The translations under genes and the position numbers were made by a program. From NCBI RefSeq assembly GCF_020740795.1, contig NC_067285.1:109393652-109457651 (forward strand): a DNA stretch of 64,000 nucleotides. The letters are read 5' to 3'. The notes beneath the pieces were generated by a model, which made no database searches, was not told the DNA's origin, and saw only the letters and a program-made list of their open reading frames with translations. This DNA is from Apus apus. Its lineage: Eukaryota; Chordata; Aves; Apodiformes; Apodidae. Positions 1 to 13,370 of this stretch are shown here, in pieces (position 1 is the stretch's first letter; every line of letters starts with the position of its first letter).

Positions 1-2411
1 TCCCTTCTCACTGCTGCCCTGGTACTTGCATCTGGTTATGAAGGTCTCAGTGCAAAAGATGTGGGGTTTTTTTTGCCGTCTCTTGGTAGCTTATCAGTAG
101 GGTGCAAAGGGAAATGTTTGTCTTGTGGGGAAGATTAATGTTTTATGAAGCTGATTATAAAGAATGTTGTACATTGGAAAACTTAACAAGCCTTCTTGAG
201 GTATAGGTTTCCATCTGGGATGCAGTGCTGGCTGCAGCTGACCTGAACTGGAAGAGGGATCAGTCGTGGGACTGTGTGGAAGGAAGAGCTCGTGAAGGAA
301 GCTCAGTCTTGCTTTGGAGAGCTGTGCTGTGTCACTGCCTGTGCTGGAGGGGTCCTTGGTGAAGTCAGTCTGATGGTTTGAAGCAAACTTTTCATGGATG
401 TATCTGCCTGTGAGGTGTTCCTCATCTTGAGGGCAATCAACATGTAACTTGGGGTAGCAACTAAAGAAGAGTAGGTGCTTATTCTGGTGTATTCCCCAAG
501 CTGCCCCTTCTGGTTCCCTCAGCCTTCAGGCCTCCTGCAGAGGTGGCTTTGCTGGTTGTGTAGCAAATGCTGAATCACAGCAGCTCAGTGTATTTGGTGT
601 ATTTCTAAAATATACTTAAATGGCAGTGGTTCACAAACAGAACAGCTGGATATGCTTTTAAAATTAATTCCTTAATAGGCTTATGCTGACTGGTGGTATC
701 AGTTACAACGGTACAGAGGGAGGACAGTTCTACTGATTCTTCATATGCACTTTGCAGCCAACCTTAATGTGTAGTTTGGGTGATACATTCCTTTGCTCAT
801 CTGCAGATCTAAGAACCAAAATCAGAGACCATCAAGATCTGTGTTTTAGAGAGACTAATGACATGAATGAAGATACAGAATTGAAGATGACACCTGGCTG
901 ATAGTGCATAAGAAGCTGGAAGCTGCTAACAGAGCTCAGTGGCATTCATGTGGTTTTCAATAGCTTGATTATACCCAGTGAAAAGCCAGGCCCTCATAGC
1001 TTCTGGCTGCTGTGATGTTGTCCAGAAATTGGCAGGCAGGAGAATTTGTCCACTAACTGGCCTTTCTTTTACATGAAACAAACCCTCTAAAGAGAGAACA
1101 TGATATACAGACAGCAATATTGCCAGGAAAGTCCTTTCTTTGGAGCACTGAAACTGCTGGGAGCTGCTAGAATGTATGAACAAAGGCTCCAGTCACCTTC
1201 AAAGAGGAGATTTTCAATTTGGTTTCTTTCAAGGCACTTGGCTGTGGAACCAGAGCTAGATCCAGCAGGTGGTGGCTGCTGCAGGCAGGGGTGTGGGGGT
1301 CAGTGTTTATTTGGGTTTGCCATGCCTGGGTGCACCCTGGGTCCTGAGGGTTGTGTACCCTGGGGTGCTGTGTGAACTGGGGCCTGCGGGGTGCAGGTTG
1401 GGGGATCAGCAGGGAGAGCATTTCCAGAGGCAGGAGGCATCCCAAAGCTTCCTGGGGTTGGCATTAGGGTTAAAAGGGATCCATGATGTTCTGTCATTCT
1501 GAACTAGAGGTCAACCATCAGTAGCCTCCACTGTGCAGTGGATTTTGTGCTGTATTTAGGAGAGTAAGTGCAATTCTCAGTGTTCTGTTTTTTTTCTTTT
1601 CTAGGTGTTGATTTCCTGTGCAAATGTAGACTGCTGAAAATACAACCAACAAACCAAACCCAGAAAACAAACACACTGCTTCCCACATTCACCTGTGGTG
1701 TCAGGAGGGCTTTAGCTGTGTTCATCTCCCTGCAGGACCAGGGTCTCAGTGCAGCACTGCAGAGAGGAGCACTGCTTTTAGTAATGTCAGCAGTTAGTAA
1801 TGCCCAAAAGTAACCATTCTACATTGCTTAGAGTATGTATTTTTTTGCTCTGTTTCTCCTGCATTAGGTTTCCATGTGGTTTCTGTAGTGAGGAATTATT
1901 GAAATGCTTTTTGATGTTTTTTTAAATACCTGTATCCTGGTTTCTGCTACATGATTGACCTCTGTAGGCTCTCACAGCAGTACAACTAGCAATAAATATT
2001 TAACGTGTAGATCATGAAATAATCATTTCATTTGAAAGAACAGTATAGCTGTCAAGGAGTAAAATGCAGAAAAATGCTTCTGCTGGTTGTCTGTTCAATA
2101 TTTAACACTAAACATTTCATCTTAGTGTGTGTCACATGCCATGTTCAACTGCTGTGCCAGAGAAAATGCATTTTCAAGGAAATGCATCCCTTGCAAATAT
2201 GTGGCCTTTTGTGGGGAAACAACAAGAGATGTTGCAGCCAGACCCCTTCACCTTCTCGCTGCAAAATAATTTAAAAGAGCTGGAGGGGGAGGTGCCTGTG
2301 CAAGGGCAAAATTATTGGAAGAGGGTTTAGGTTTGGGAGGTAGTGTCTGACAGCCTGGGTTACAGAAACAGGGCAGAATATAGACCAAAGCTCCAGTATA
2401 ATGTGAAAATG

Positions 2412-2477
2412 GCAGAGGGTTGGACTAGATGTTCTCCAGAGGTCCCTTCCAACCCCTAATAATCTGTGATTCTGTGA
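2412..2477 (+). repeat. CR1 LINE 3' tail fragment
   Basis: The block reads like the 3' end of an avian CR1 LINE in sense orientation: 'ggttggactagatg', then 'aggtcccttccaacc', then a 'tgtgattctgtg' tail. Only the terminal part is present, as expected from 5'-truncated retrotransposition. Confidence 0.85.
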
Positions 2478-3082
2478 AAATGCAGGATAAAATGATGGAA
2501 ACCAGCAAGGAAAGAGCTGTTGAGAATGCTATCAGTGAGGCAGTGACGTTGCTACCTCTTGTAAACTGTTTTGCAGAAATGCTTTATGAATTAAGGCTTT
2601 TTAAGTGAAAACTTGTAGCTCAAACTAATTCAACAAGACACTCCAGGGTGAGCTGATAGTAAAACTGATGCTCATAGGAGAGAGAGAAGAGGTATGAGCT
2701 TTTCCTTTGCATGATTAGAGCTGACTGTGGGGTGAGATCGGGCTGGTTTAGGCAAACATAACTTACTAAACAAGGGTAAAAGTTGGACCTAGTCTGCCTA
2801 GAAACAGATTGGTGTGTAGATCTGCTTCATGTTGTAAAAAGCCACATGTTGGTGATGGGGTCGAGTCTGGCACAGCAGGTGTGGTGAGACCCTCAGTTTT
2901 CCTCAGCTTAGCACCTGGGGCTTGAAGAGGGTCACCCTTCACAGATGGGATGTTTCTTCAAGTCTGTCAATTCATTTGTTCTTTATAGTACATGTAGACA
3001 CATGGAGTTGTCATCCAGTATTTGCCTGATATTGTTTAGATACACTCATCCAGTCCCTAATTTTTATTTTGTTAAGTATTAC

Positions 3083-3099
3083 AAAAAAAAAAAAAAAAA
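3083..3099 (+). repeat. A-run
   Basis: A run of about 17 A's. It creates a false poly-lysine stretch in the overlapping open frame and argues that this frame is not a gene. Confidence 0.9.
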
Positions 3100-6000
3100 G
3101 AAGTTTGGAAGAACTTTGTTTCTCTCTGAATTTCTCTCTTTCCCAGCTTGTTTGCAGGGAAGTAGATTAGCAAAGTGTTTCTCTCCTTGTTCTTTTTCCC
3201 CTGGTTTTTATCAGCTCCTTGGCAAGAATACCAGAGCAGCTGCAGAGTCTTTATCTCATCCCCCTACAAAGCACCCCCCTGGAACGGGGGAGTGTTTCAG
3301 GGCCCATCCTGCAAGTGTCTGGGAAAATACTTTGAGAGATCATTTTAGGCAGTGGCACTGGCATCCTAAAGCTCAGGCTAGTATGGAAATCATTACCTTT
3401 TCCCTTACCCAAGGCTGCCTCAAACCCTCATTTATTATTTTAATGAAGGATTTTAGCTTTTCTGAGGTTAGGAAGTGGAGAAAGAATGAAACATTACTGA
3501 GCCTGACTAGAAACATTGTTTTATTTGTTTCTCAGTTCTCCATTTGCAAATGGAGTAAGGAAATACATCAAATACAGAGCTGAGAAAACAGAACTCACTG
3601 TAGTCAGTCAGGGTGTCCCAGGTTGATATGCTAAAAGTCCTGCTCAACCAAAGCAAGTGACAAAGACTTTTTTTTTAGCCACTCAACCAGTTTCTTCCAG
3701 AAAGAAAGAAATTCCCACCTTCCTTGCTCAGGCAAAACTCCTGCTGAAATTGGTGGAAGTGGGGCTAGCAGCAGAACAAGGGTAGCAAGAGGGAAACAGT
3801 GAACCTTAGCCCCCAGGACTGTAAAAACTTGAAAAGTAAGGCCCTTTAATCCATATTTGCTTTCTCACTGTAACCTTGTATTTTGTTATATTAGATTCAA
3901 GAGAAAAGCTCCTGGGAGATATATGGCACCATAAAAGAGGGTCTGTTAAGTGAGGCCTTTTATTTCTAAGTAATTTTGCAGCAAATTCAAATTTTGGCTA
4001 CATCTTAGAAAGAATGATGACACACCCTTGAGCAAAGATCAGGCTCATATCCTTATTTCTCATCAGCTTATCACTGCTACATGTCAGCATCAGGACTGAC
4101 CTGGGTTTTGGTTTTGTTTTTTTTTTCCTGAAACACAAAGCTGAATCATGTTTGGCCTAGGGAATTCATTTGAAAGACTCAGGTTTTGGAAGGAGCTGTG
4201 CTTTGGGCTGCAGTTCACAGAACAAGGGCCTGCTTGCTGTCCATGTGTCTCTGCTCCATCTTATCTTTTAAAATTTGCCAGGGTAGAGTGCATGAGAAGT
4301 GGTAGCATTCTGGGTTATGTAGGTGATGGGTTTATGCAGTGGCAGCTCCCAGAAGATGATCCAGCAGCCAGAAGGTGCTTATGTGTATTGGCCTGGTGGG
4401 ATGGGTTTCATGTTAGGCTTCCCGTTTGCAGGTCTAGAGAGAGAAAAGGTTTGGGTTTGCTTTGATGTGCAAGGAACAAGAAGGCAATTAATATGTAGCT
4501 GCTTTTCAGCTCATTTAGCCTTGGTCTGCAGCCAGGGACCTCCAAGAGCAGGCTGCAAAGTGATCCTAAATCTTAGTGAAGGACCTGCAACATTTCAGCT
4601 GGTGACAGCCAGGAGAAGGACTTCCTTAAGGTACACTGCTAAACAATTTGTACACTAATTAAAAAGAAAAACAGTTGGTTTTTTTTTAACATTTGCCTCT
4701 GACTTCTGCACACTCCTGTCCTCTTATCAAGCCTTACCCCACATTCAGAAGTGAATGGAGAAAGAAGAGCTCAGGGCTTTTTTGGAGTTGGGGAAGCTGT
4801 TATCAATTCATAAGGACTACTTCTTGTTGCAAACCAGTTTCCTGCAGAGGAGTTTAAAACGAAGCTTTCTAGACTAGCAGTGTGTTCCTAAGATGATAGA
4901 AATTACTGGTCTCCAGCAACTAATAGTTGCTGATTTAATGAGCTGGAGATTTGGCACCCATTTTCACTGAAGATTAATTTGTGGTGGAAAATGACTCCCT
5001 CAGCTGCCAGCAAGAATCCCAGGCCAGATCCTGAGGCACTCTTTAATGAGTGAAATGCACTATTAACTTGAAAAGAGCTTCATTTCAATAAGTGGGAACA
5101 GCTCAGAGCAGCAGGAATTTCTTCTCTAAATAAAATCTTAAATATGCTAGAATTGCTTAAGCCAGGGCTCTGCCATGTTAAGGGAAGCTGTCCTTGATGA
5201 GATGATTTCCTGAGGCACTTGTAACCCAGCTACTCCATCCCTGCAAAACTGAAGAGCTCTGCAGCCTGTTTTCCCCCTTAGGGACAGAACATCTTTGCAC
5301 AGGGCTGGCAGCAGGGATTGAGATAAGTGAAGAATGCAAGCACATCCTAAACAAGGCTGCAAGAAGAGCTCTTTGTTATCATCTAGCCCTTGGAAAGCCA
5401 GGTGGAGATCAGAAGAGCTCTGGGTACAATAAATATCCATTGTAGGGACAGGCTGTTCCCTTCTTCAGACAGGTGGAAGAAAAAGCAGGTCTGTAGGAGT
5501 GGCTGGAATCCAACATACACAGAGATTGCACCTGAGGGGCAGGAGGCATTGCCACTCAGTGCCTCCTCCCTTAAATGTTGCTATCATTCAGGCCTTGATT
5601 TCTGATGCTTTCTGTCTTTAAAAAAAATAAGTTGTAGGGATCCATTTTCTATTAATGTAGGGGAGGGAGACATTTCCTGGTCATTTCTTTCTGAGTGACC
5701 ATATTAAAGTTGAACATAAAACCTATTAACTTTGTACTATGAAACTCGTGCATATACAACAAGGAATTTGAATTTATCTGATCTTAAAGATGTTTGATTT
5801 GCAAAAACTGAGGCTCCAGAGGTGAGACAATACTGTGCCAAACTTCTCTTGCAACCCAGCTTTTCCAAGTGCTAGCCCAGCACTGCCCTGGCAGGAGCAG
5901 TAGCAAGGATTTGGGTGCTGGAGCACTCTTTGCCACAAGCCCAGGGGTACACCTGGGGGACAAGGCTTGCTGAACTGCAGAAGGGGGATGCTGCAGAGCA

Positions 6001-6779
6001 GGAGAGGTGAAGGGACCAGCCACAGGGAGGCTGATTTGCAGAAGTAAAATGTGTGCTACTTGCTGGGAAAAGGATTTCTTGATCAAAGCTGGCAAATTGC
6101 AGTTCTTATTCTGATAGTGTTTTCTTGGTGACTCAGGATGATGGGGGGGTTGGAGAGGCAGGAAGGAAAGCAGAAAGAAGGGATTCCTCTCTGCCCTAGA
6201 AAATAAGTTAGCTCTTAAGCTGCATTGCTGTTTCTTAGGGATGTCATCTGAGGCTGCATCAGCCTCTCTGCTACTGTTACTTGGTGCCTGTTGGGGAAAT
6301 AAAGATATAAAGCCATGGGGATGTTGGTCTAAAATTGTGTACAGGGGATTTGGGATGTGATAACTTGAATCTAACCCACGGGCACAACCTGAAGGTGCAG
6401 TGATGAAATCAAATGCACAGTTTGGGGAGTGGAAGGGAGGGAATGCAGTCACCCCTGGGCTCAGTGTGATGTTAGTTATGAGCATTGGGTGATGCACAAA
6501 GATTTTAGGCTGCCACAAACAGCTCCTGTGCTTCTGTTTATACCAGCTGCAGCCTCAGTGCTCAGTAATTTGAATTACTTTGAAAAACAAACAAGAAAAC
6601 ACATGAGAAGAGAATCTTATCTCTATTTCTTGCCCTTAATTCATTACGCAGTCCCCTCCCACCCACTGAACATCAGATGAAGAATTTTTAGGTCGCTTTT
6701 TGGCACCTGCCTGCTTTCTTGCTGGAGGGCAAGATGCTGCTGAGTTTAAGAGAAACATCAACCCCTGTCACTTACTAAC

Positions 6780-9700
6780 CTTTTACATCTGCATCTTCGT
6801 CTTCTGGTTTCTAGGATGAAAAAGAAAACGTTTTAGTTGAAAGAGATGGAGTCACAGCTCAATAAAGAAATGCTGCAGCAAGGCAGGGCTGGCATTCCCA
6901 GCTTGAATGGAATTTTCATGTGAGTAACAGTAGCAGCCTCAGCCTGGGAACACTGGGAACACTGCTGTCTCCAGCAACTTTGGCACGTTGCTGAAAATCC
7001 ATTGACAGCAATTAATTTCCACAACTGGAGAGTGGCAATGATGCCACGCAGCGTGTAACCCAATGGAATGATGCTCTTCCCCCTCTTGGCTTTCCTGTCA
7101 TTACTTTGGGATATGTTTGGTAAAATACAATGTCCAGCCATTAACATTAGCACAAGGTAAATCTGTCCTTCAGGGCTCAGGTGGAAATAAATTGCAGATA
7201 ATGGGTTTTCCTTGCTGGTTCACATCAGCATTAAAAGGTAGAAATACATCACTGAGAGCCTGTGTCGGTTGTTACAGGTCACTGGGGAATCCTGGTGCAC
7301 ATGGAGGGCTCTTGGCTCCTGGTGACTTCAGAGGGAATTTGGACCATCTTGGGGTGCTTAGCCAGAGATTTTGCATCACTGCTTCAACCTTTGCAGTCCC
7401 TGAGCCTGTGTAATTAAGTGGCTCGTTTGGTTGCAGCTCGAGCTGCTCATGGGAGTCTCGGCGTTGGAACTTGCAGGCCCATTTTTAGCCCCTGAGACAC
7501 CAGCTCAAGGACCGTAGAGCCAAAGCAGTTTGATGGAGTAAGTGTTCTCTATTTATCATCTCTTTTTTTTTCCTTGTGCTGTAGAACTTGATAATTATGT
7601 CTCAGGCTAAGCCTGCTGGTGAGGAAGAGATGGACACTGATTTTTCTAGCCGTGTCCTTCTCCTGGGCTGACTGTGCCCTGGTTCTCAGATCCCTGCCTA
7701 AAGGACATGGCTAGAAGATCCATTCCCCTGAAGGACAGGGCTGTGGTTTTGGGCTGGAGGAATATCTACAGGGGGTTTAGGGGTGAGTCTTACGTTGGCA
7801 CAGCATGATGGTGATTGCCAGGGCCAAGAGGAGCAGGAGGCAGGTGACTGACAAGGGAACCCAGATCAGGATGTCACAGAAGTAATTCAGCTCTTTCTCC
7901 TTGCTGGTGTCTGCAGGAATAGAGAAGAGGAAAGGTCCTCCAGGTGGTCACAGCTGGTGTTAAGGCCAACTGTGTTGGAGCTAAGGGGCCTGCCTGGTGC
8001 TCAGTGAGGCTGGTGCTGAAGCAGAGGGCTTCCCCTGGCCTGCGAGGCAGAGGTGGGTGCCAGGCATGTGCACAGGTAGTCAAAAGTTTTTGTGTCCCTG
8101 GCTGGGGCTCAGACCAGCCCCAGCCCCCAGGGCTCTGCCCTCCCTCCACCTCTTCTTGATGTACCCAGTCATGAGACATCCTGAGGCTTTGGAAGTCATC
8201 CTTAGCCTTCCTACCTGGAAGGACATGTTGGGATTTAACCCTTCCAGCTGCACACACCCAGTTATCCAACCCTCACCAAATTTAAGGATTTTTCCTTCCC
8301 CCTCATCCCAAAAAGCCTGCAGGATCCTCCTTGGAGCCCATCTCTTCTCCTCTCCCTCCCTGGAGCTGGAATACCTGGAGCCGGGCTCTTCAGGCAGGGG
8401 TCCCTGGTGATGTCAGTCTGGTTGGTGGCTGCTGCTGTGGTGGGTGCTGCTGTGGTGGTGACTGTAAACAAAAATGAATGAATGTAGCATACAGGACAAC
8501 AAAATAAATCAGCTTCCTGCTGCCCTTCTACTCTCTCAGCCCTGCCAGGCCACGGCTGCTCCTATGGCCACTGTAGGGCTCTTCAAAGAGCCCCTTTTGG
8601 ATGATGACTCCCAGAGTGAAGGTCTCCCAAGGCCAAATAAGGAGTTGCAGGCTCCTCATTTCTTGCTTTCTGCCACCACCCTCCAAAAGCCTGAGTACCT
8701 GAGGTTGGGAGGACTTTTGGGCCCTACATGAGGTGAGGAAGGACAGGGTGGTGGACTTTGCTGTGGTCTTATCCCTTCAGAGCCACGAAAGAGCTGGAGA
8801 AGTGGGGATGGGGAGGTGGTGCTGGGTCTGGCTGGAAGCAGAGCCTCTGGCAGGAGGACCAGTGAGTTGGTCACAAGATGCCTTGAGCAAGCAAGCAGGG
8901 AAGAGGAGTTTGTGGGAGAGGGGACGGATTAAAAAGGGCAGAGGCAGGAGGTGCTGGGCATTTTGGCAGAGCTAGGCGAGGTTGGGTGGGGGTGTTACTG
9001 ACCTGGGAAGAAGGCAGGCTGGCCAGAGCTGAAGTACAGCATCTGGTTGCTGTTCATGAGGCAGAAATAGTTCCCCTCGTCCTGTGGCGTGAAGGACTTC
9101 ACTACCAGCCGGTAGATCGTGCCATCTTTCCATGCCCAGAAGCGTGTGGATGTCCTCTCATTCCTCTCAAAGGTGGTTCGGGACAGGGAAGAGATGAATA
9201 CAATGAAGTGAAGGGTCCCACCCATGTCCTGTCGGATCCAGAACATGCCAGAGTCATCCTTGTTGGTCAGACACTCCAGCTCCAGCTGTTCTCCCTCCTG
9301 GGGGTGCTTGATGTTCCTGTCACGAAACCTGGCTCTCATCTGGTACCTGTGGCCACGGATCCCAAGGCAGCCTGTGGGAGAGACATCCTCATGGGAACAG
9401 CTCAGGAAGAGCTGTGTCCCCTCTGTGCACACCTCCTTCACTGGCCATTCCTTGAATGTCAAGGAAGGACCATGGTGTCCAGGTGACCTGAAGGAGTCCT
9501 TGCTGGGATTGCGTGTGGAGGGTGCTCAGCAATCAGCCACCTGGGCTTTAGAGGTGGGTGCAGCCCTTCTGAAAAGCCTTTCAGCTGCCTTCCCAGGGAC
9601 GTTACCCCTTCCAGCTTGTCTGGTGTCTCCCTGGAACCTCAGGCTGCTAAATCCCCTGGTTTCCCCCTTCCCTGTCTCCTCCAGCAGCACTTTTCTACCC

Positions 9701-9950
9701 GGGCTCCCTTCCCATGGCTGCCCCGCGCTGGCTGAGGCGATGCTGCCGTGACCTGCACGCTGAGCGAGCAGACCCCCAGGTCAGCCTCCTTGGTTTGCTT
9801 TTTAGTTCCCTTTTGGCTGTTTATCCCAACGTCCTGGATTCAGTGGAAGGGGTTTACTTGCCCCTCCCGGCGAGTGCGATGCAGAACCCCGTGTCCATAC
9901 TCACAGAGCTCCAGAGCCAGCAGAAGGAGCAGTGCAGGAGCCCTGGCCAT
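6780..9950 (-). CDS. CD8A: CD8 alpha chain, copy 1 (five exons resolved; last exon not found)
   Basis: T-cell surface co-receptor chain; forms CD8 alpha-alpha or alpha-beta dimers that bind MHC class I and recruit Lck. Exons on the minus strand, all with GT-AG borders: 9950-9905 (start, signal peptide [15 protein letters not shown]), 9371-9003 (Ig V domain), 8461-8375 (Thr/Ala-rich hinge with an NQT sequon, ending near [10 protein letters not shown]), 7910-7794 (membrane exon: [17 protein letters not shown], then a Leu-rich span) and 6810-6780 (tail, [10 protein letters not shown]). Splice phases agree throughout. The V domain has the cysteine pair (LELEC and NYFC), the tryptophan in FWIRQD and the DEGNYFC motif; FFP at its end and the hinge closely match chicken CD8A as I remember it. 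The CxC in the basic tail corresponds to the Lck-binding motif of mammalian CD8A. Exons found give about 216 residues against about 235 in the family, so one short terminal exon left of 6780 remains unplaced. Upstream lies a near-identical second copy. Confidence 0.9.
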
Positions 9951-11575
9951 CTCCTGCCAAGGGTGGCCGTCCTCAGGACGGTGCAGCGGAGCAGAGAGGA
10001 TCGTTCCTGCTGCCTTGGGAGGCCGTGTCACACTTTGGGGAGGATGTGATGTCACCAGGACCCTCTTGGGTAAAGAGACGGTGGCAACATGAAGGGAACA
10101 AACCCCAAAACACTTCTGAAGAAATTCCATTCCAGAATCCAGAATTTGGGATAATTTGTAGTTACTGGTTCCTAATGGTGCCTCGAGGGTCTTGCCTTGA
10201 TGGGTTCCCTAGAGGTTCAGCCTGATGGTGCTGGTGCCTGAGGTGGGATCAGCCCCCACAGCCTGCTGGCTCCAGCCGTTTGAGGGTTCACAGCAGCTCC
10301 AGCTCCACAGAAGTCACGGTCAATCCCTGCACTTTGGCTGCAGGGCCCATATTTTATTGCCCAGCAAGCAAGGCAGGGGTGTCCCGTAGCACCTCCTGGT
10401 GTGTCTTTGTTATCTCCAGGCACATGCACTGCAGAACACAGCTGTTCTTCAGGTGCTCAATTGTTCTCTGCACTTGCTCTGCAAAAGCTGCTTTGTGCAA
10501 GGCAGGTGGTCTGTGAGCTGAAACCCACCAGAAAGCCCTGTGCCCCGGGGGCATGTTTCGTGCTTTTGTTAAACTCCTTGTGGTTTTCTTCTCTAACCAC
10601 GGGGGCTTCCGCCCTGCCAACAAGCTTCAACCTTGCTGCTGCCTCTGGGTGACCACTTGCCTGTGGGTATGGGTGATGCTTTCTGGAGCTTTGCACAAAC
10701 TACAGCAGCTGTTTCACCAGACTGTGAGGCTGTGGTGTCTTATTTATTTCTCCAGTTGACCGTTTCTGGCTTTCCTTCTAGTTGTTTTTCTGTGTGAGCT
10801 GTTCTTCTGTCCCTCCTTTGCACAGAAAGCCCCTTGTTCCTGAGCAAGTCAGAAACTGGGTGCTGCTGGCTTTGGTGCCTCTGCTTTTGTGGCTGCTGCT
10901 TAGAGATGAGTTATGGAAAGTGGCTTAGGAACTGGGTTCATTTCATTGAGCATCAAAGCCTGTTGGTGAGTGAGGAAAGCTGCTCCTCGGCCTGCTGGGA
11001 GGTGTGAGATTGGTACTTTGATGAGGCTGTGATGCTTGTGATGTCTACCTGAAACAGCAGATTTGGGCAGGCTTGAGGTTCTTGCAAGGCTCTCCAGCTG
11101 TCTCCAGATGAGATATCTAAGTGATGCTACCTGTGTAGGCCCTTCTGATTTCAGTGGGCAATTTATTATCTCCTCATCCTAAGGAGAATTCATTCTCCCT
11201 TTATAATGGGATGAGGTGCTCTTGGGCCTGTCTTCATGGGCTGATGGAGGAACACAGGCAAGGAGCTGAAGCCATGGGCCTGCCTTGTAGATGACTACAG
11301 TTGACTGTCATCTTTTCTGGGATGCTGAAGTGAGCTGGTGTCTCTTGTCCACCAGGATTGTTATGTGAGGCTCCCCTCCCTTCCATCACTATCAGATTTC
11401 AGTGACAGAATAGGACATCTCCAGGGCTTTTTCAAAAGCACAACCCTCTTGAGACCAAAGAGGGAAAATTCCTGGTTCCCACGTCTCAGCACGGCTCCAA
11501 TGAAGGTGAATGTACTAGCACATGGGGAGGGGGAACATGTTTGTCAGGGTTTCCACTCTGCTGTAGAGGGTGGAT
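7212..11575. repeat. Tandem segmental duplication, unit 1 (homologous part)
   Basis: This stretch aligns with about 16559-20462. Blocks by eye: 7212-7330 with 16559-16700; 7361-9805 with 17142-19666; 9808-10025 with 19864-20085; 10506-10707 with 20099-20312; 11429-11575 with 20312-20462. Within blocks only a few differences per 200 bases are seen, so the duplication (or later gene conversion) is fairly recent. The segments 10026-10505 and 10708-11428 have no partner in unit 2. The left edge near 7212 falls between CD8A exons 4 and 5. Confidence 0.85.
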
Positions 11576-12172
11576 ACTTAACTACTGCACGTAGTGCATG
11601 TCCTCCAAGATGTGGTGATGGAGGTGCTGGGGGAACCTGTGCAGCTAAATGATCATCCGTGGAGGGCTGGTGACTTTCTTAGCAGTGACATCTTTCCTCT
11701 CTCTTGCCCTTGAGTTGCAGTAAATTGTATTGTGACTCTGTTCCAGGTGCCAAACAGGAGCCCAGAGATTCCTCTGCTGGGTGTCCTTCCTCTTGCTCCT
11801 CATGGCTCATGCTGGGGAGTCACAGGAGGTGGCTTCAGGGGGAGCTATTCCCCTTTGTGCTGCTGCAATAAACTGCTAATGAATATGTCCTTTTAAGGCA
11901 AGACTGAGGACCAAGGTCAAATCAGTGAAACTGGCATTAATAACAAGTTTTATTAGCAATTTCTGTTGTAGTGCCACAGTTATGACATGACTAAGGAAGA
12001 AGGAAGATCTCAAATAACCAATAACTTCTGCAGAGCATCGCGTAAGAGATGTCAGGAGACCAGACAGACTGGTTAGGCAGTAGAAGGTGATTCTTTCTTT
12101 CTCCCAAACCTACCCGTATGTTTTATTTTGCTCATAGCTGAGGTTGCAGGGCTGTGATTGCTGGTGAACTCC

Positions 12173-12198
12173 AACCTAAGTCACTTATGACTTAGGTT
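12173..12198. repeat. Short perfect inverted repeat
   Basis: Eleven-base arms (aacctaagtca and its reverse complement) flank a 4-base loop. The arms contain tgact-type sequence resembling AP-1 half sites, but no function can be assigned. Confidence 0.7.
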
Positions 12199-13370
12199 TA
12201 TCTTTATATACTAAGGCAAGCCTAAGTCTGCGTTTAATTACTGTCCAACAATTAAGCAGGAGGAGACAGGAGCAAGGATAGAAGAGACAAAACCACACAG
12301 GGAAGAGACAGACTGATGAGGATCCACATTTTTGGAATGGGACTTGGCAGGAGGTGAGTTTAGGATTAATTTTCTTTGTGCTGGCTTCCATCCATTTCAC
12401 AGAGCAGAGATGGGAAATGAGAGGGAGCTTGGGGCATCAGAGCAGGAGGAGGTGCTGGGTTTTAGATGTGATTGATTTCCTAGTTGTTTTGTGGAAGGAT
12501 CAGTAGCTTTTGCATAGTGGTAAGAAACTCTTTAGCTTCTTTGTAACATCAGACAGTGCATGGATGTCTGACCACATTGTGTGGCTGGCAGCAGGAGCAC
12601 ATCTCAGGACATGGGAATGATGCTGTGGTGGGTGGATGATAGACACAAAAGGAGCATCCAAATGCCCATGCTCTACCAGATCCACTGTTTCTGCTGCCCA
12701 TGGTATCTCCTCGTAGTGCCTCAGGTGGACATCCCATTGCTCAGCAATGATGCAACCTTGCTGCTGGTGAGCAGGTCTTGTGTGATCCCTGCAAGTGGTC
12801 CACAGCTGTGACCTGGGGTGTGACACTGAATTGTGTTTGCTTCAGCATTGCTGATCCTTCCTGTCATTGACCTTTGATCTCTTTCCTAAGGAGGAATGGA
12901 AACTTAATGAAGATTTCAGAATTTAGCTGCAAACCTTTTGTTTCAAAGAGAGGAAAAATACATGCTGAGACTGTAGCATACAGCTCTTCCGGTGTGAAAT
13001 GAAGCTGTGGTTTATGAGCAAGTTGCTGCCCCCTTTTCTTTACAAAGCTGCAGCATTGAAGGGGTTTGGAGAACATCAAGTGCAACTGTCACTCACCAGA
13101 TCCACAGGCTCTTTCCACTGTAGCTGCCTGTTTGCACCTCAGTGGCCAAAACTGCACTGTCTCCTGGGTGCTCTGTGTAAACACCACGTGCCTTAAAACA
13201 CAGAGTGCAAACCACTCCTGTGCTCTGCTCTTTCCATGTTGTAAACCTCTAACCTGCTCACTTGGTCAAAAATCTCCATAATCTCCATGTTGTTGGTAGC
13301 TCAGCTGAGAGGCTGGTACAAAAAGACCTGAATGTGTTATGAGTTTTCCTTGAACAGCTTTTTGTGGCTT

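Larger units (their letters stand above)
1..6779. other. Left flank, no gene recognised
   Basis: I see no convincing coding exon here apart from possible unplaced 3' sequence of CD8A copy 1, which would lie in this interval because that gene reads leftwards. The open frames are short or of low complexity. The one of 212 codons near 2945 includes a poly-lysine run made by an A-tract and looks accidental. A CR1 tail lies near 2.4 kb and an A-run near 3.08 kb. The rest is ordinary non-coding DNA by eye. Confidence 0.5.

Noticed and set aside
2945-3583. 212-codon open frame on the plus strand
   Set aside because: Contains a lysine run from an A-tract, shows no recognisable domain, and lies in unremarkable non-coding DNA.
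4480-6330. Several acceptor-like sites that could begin the last CD8A exon
   Set aside because: At least three sites give an arginine-proline start in phase (for example near 6320 and 4515), but none continues with convincing similarity to known CD8A tails, so none was called.
5784-6518. 244-codon open frame on the minus strand
   Set aside because: Low-complexity Ser/Pro/Leu composition, no domain, no exon-like context.
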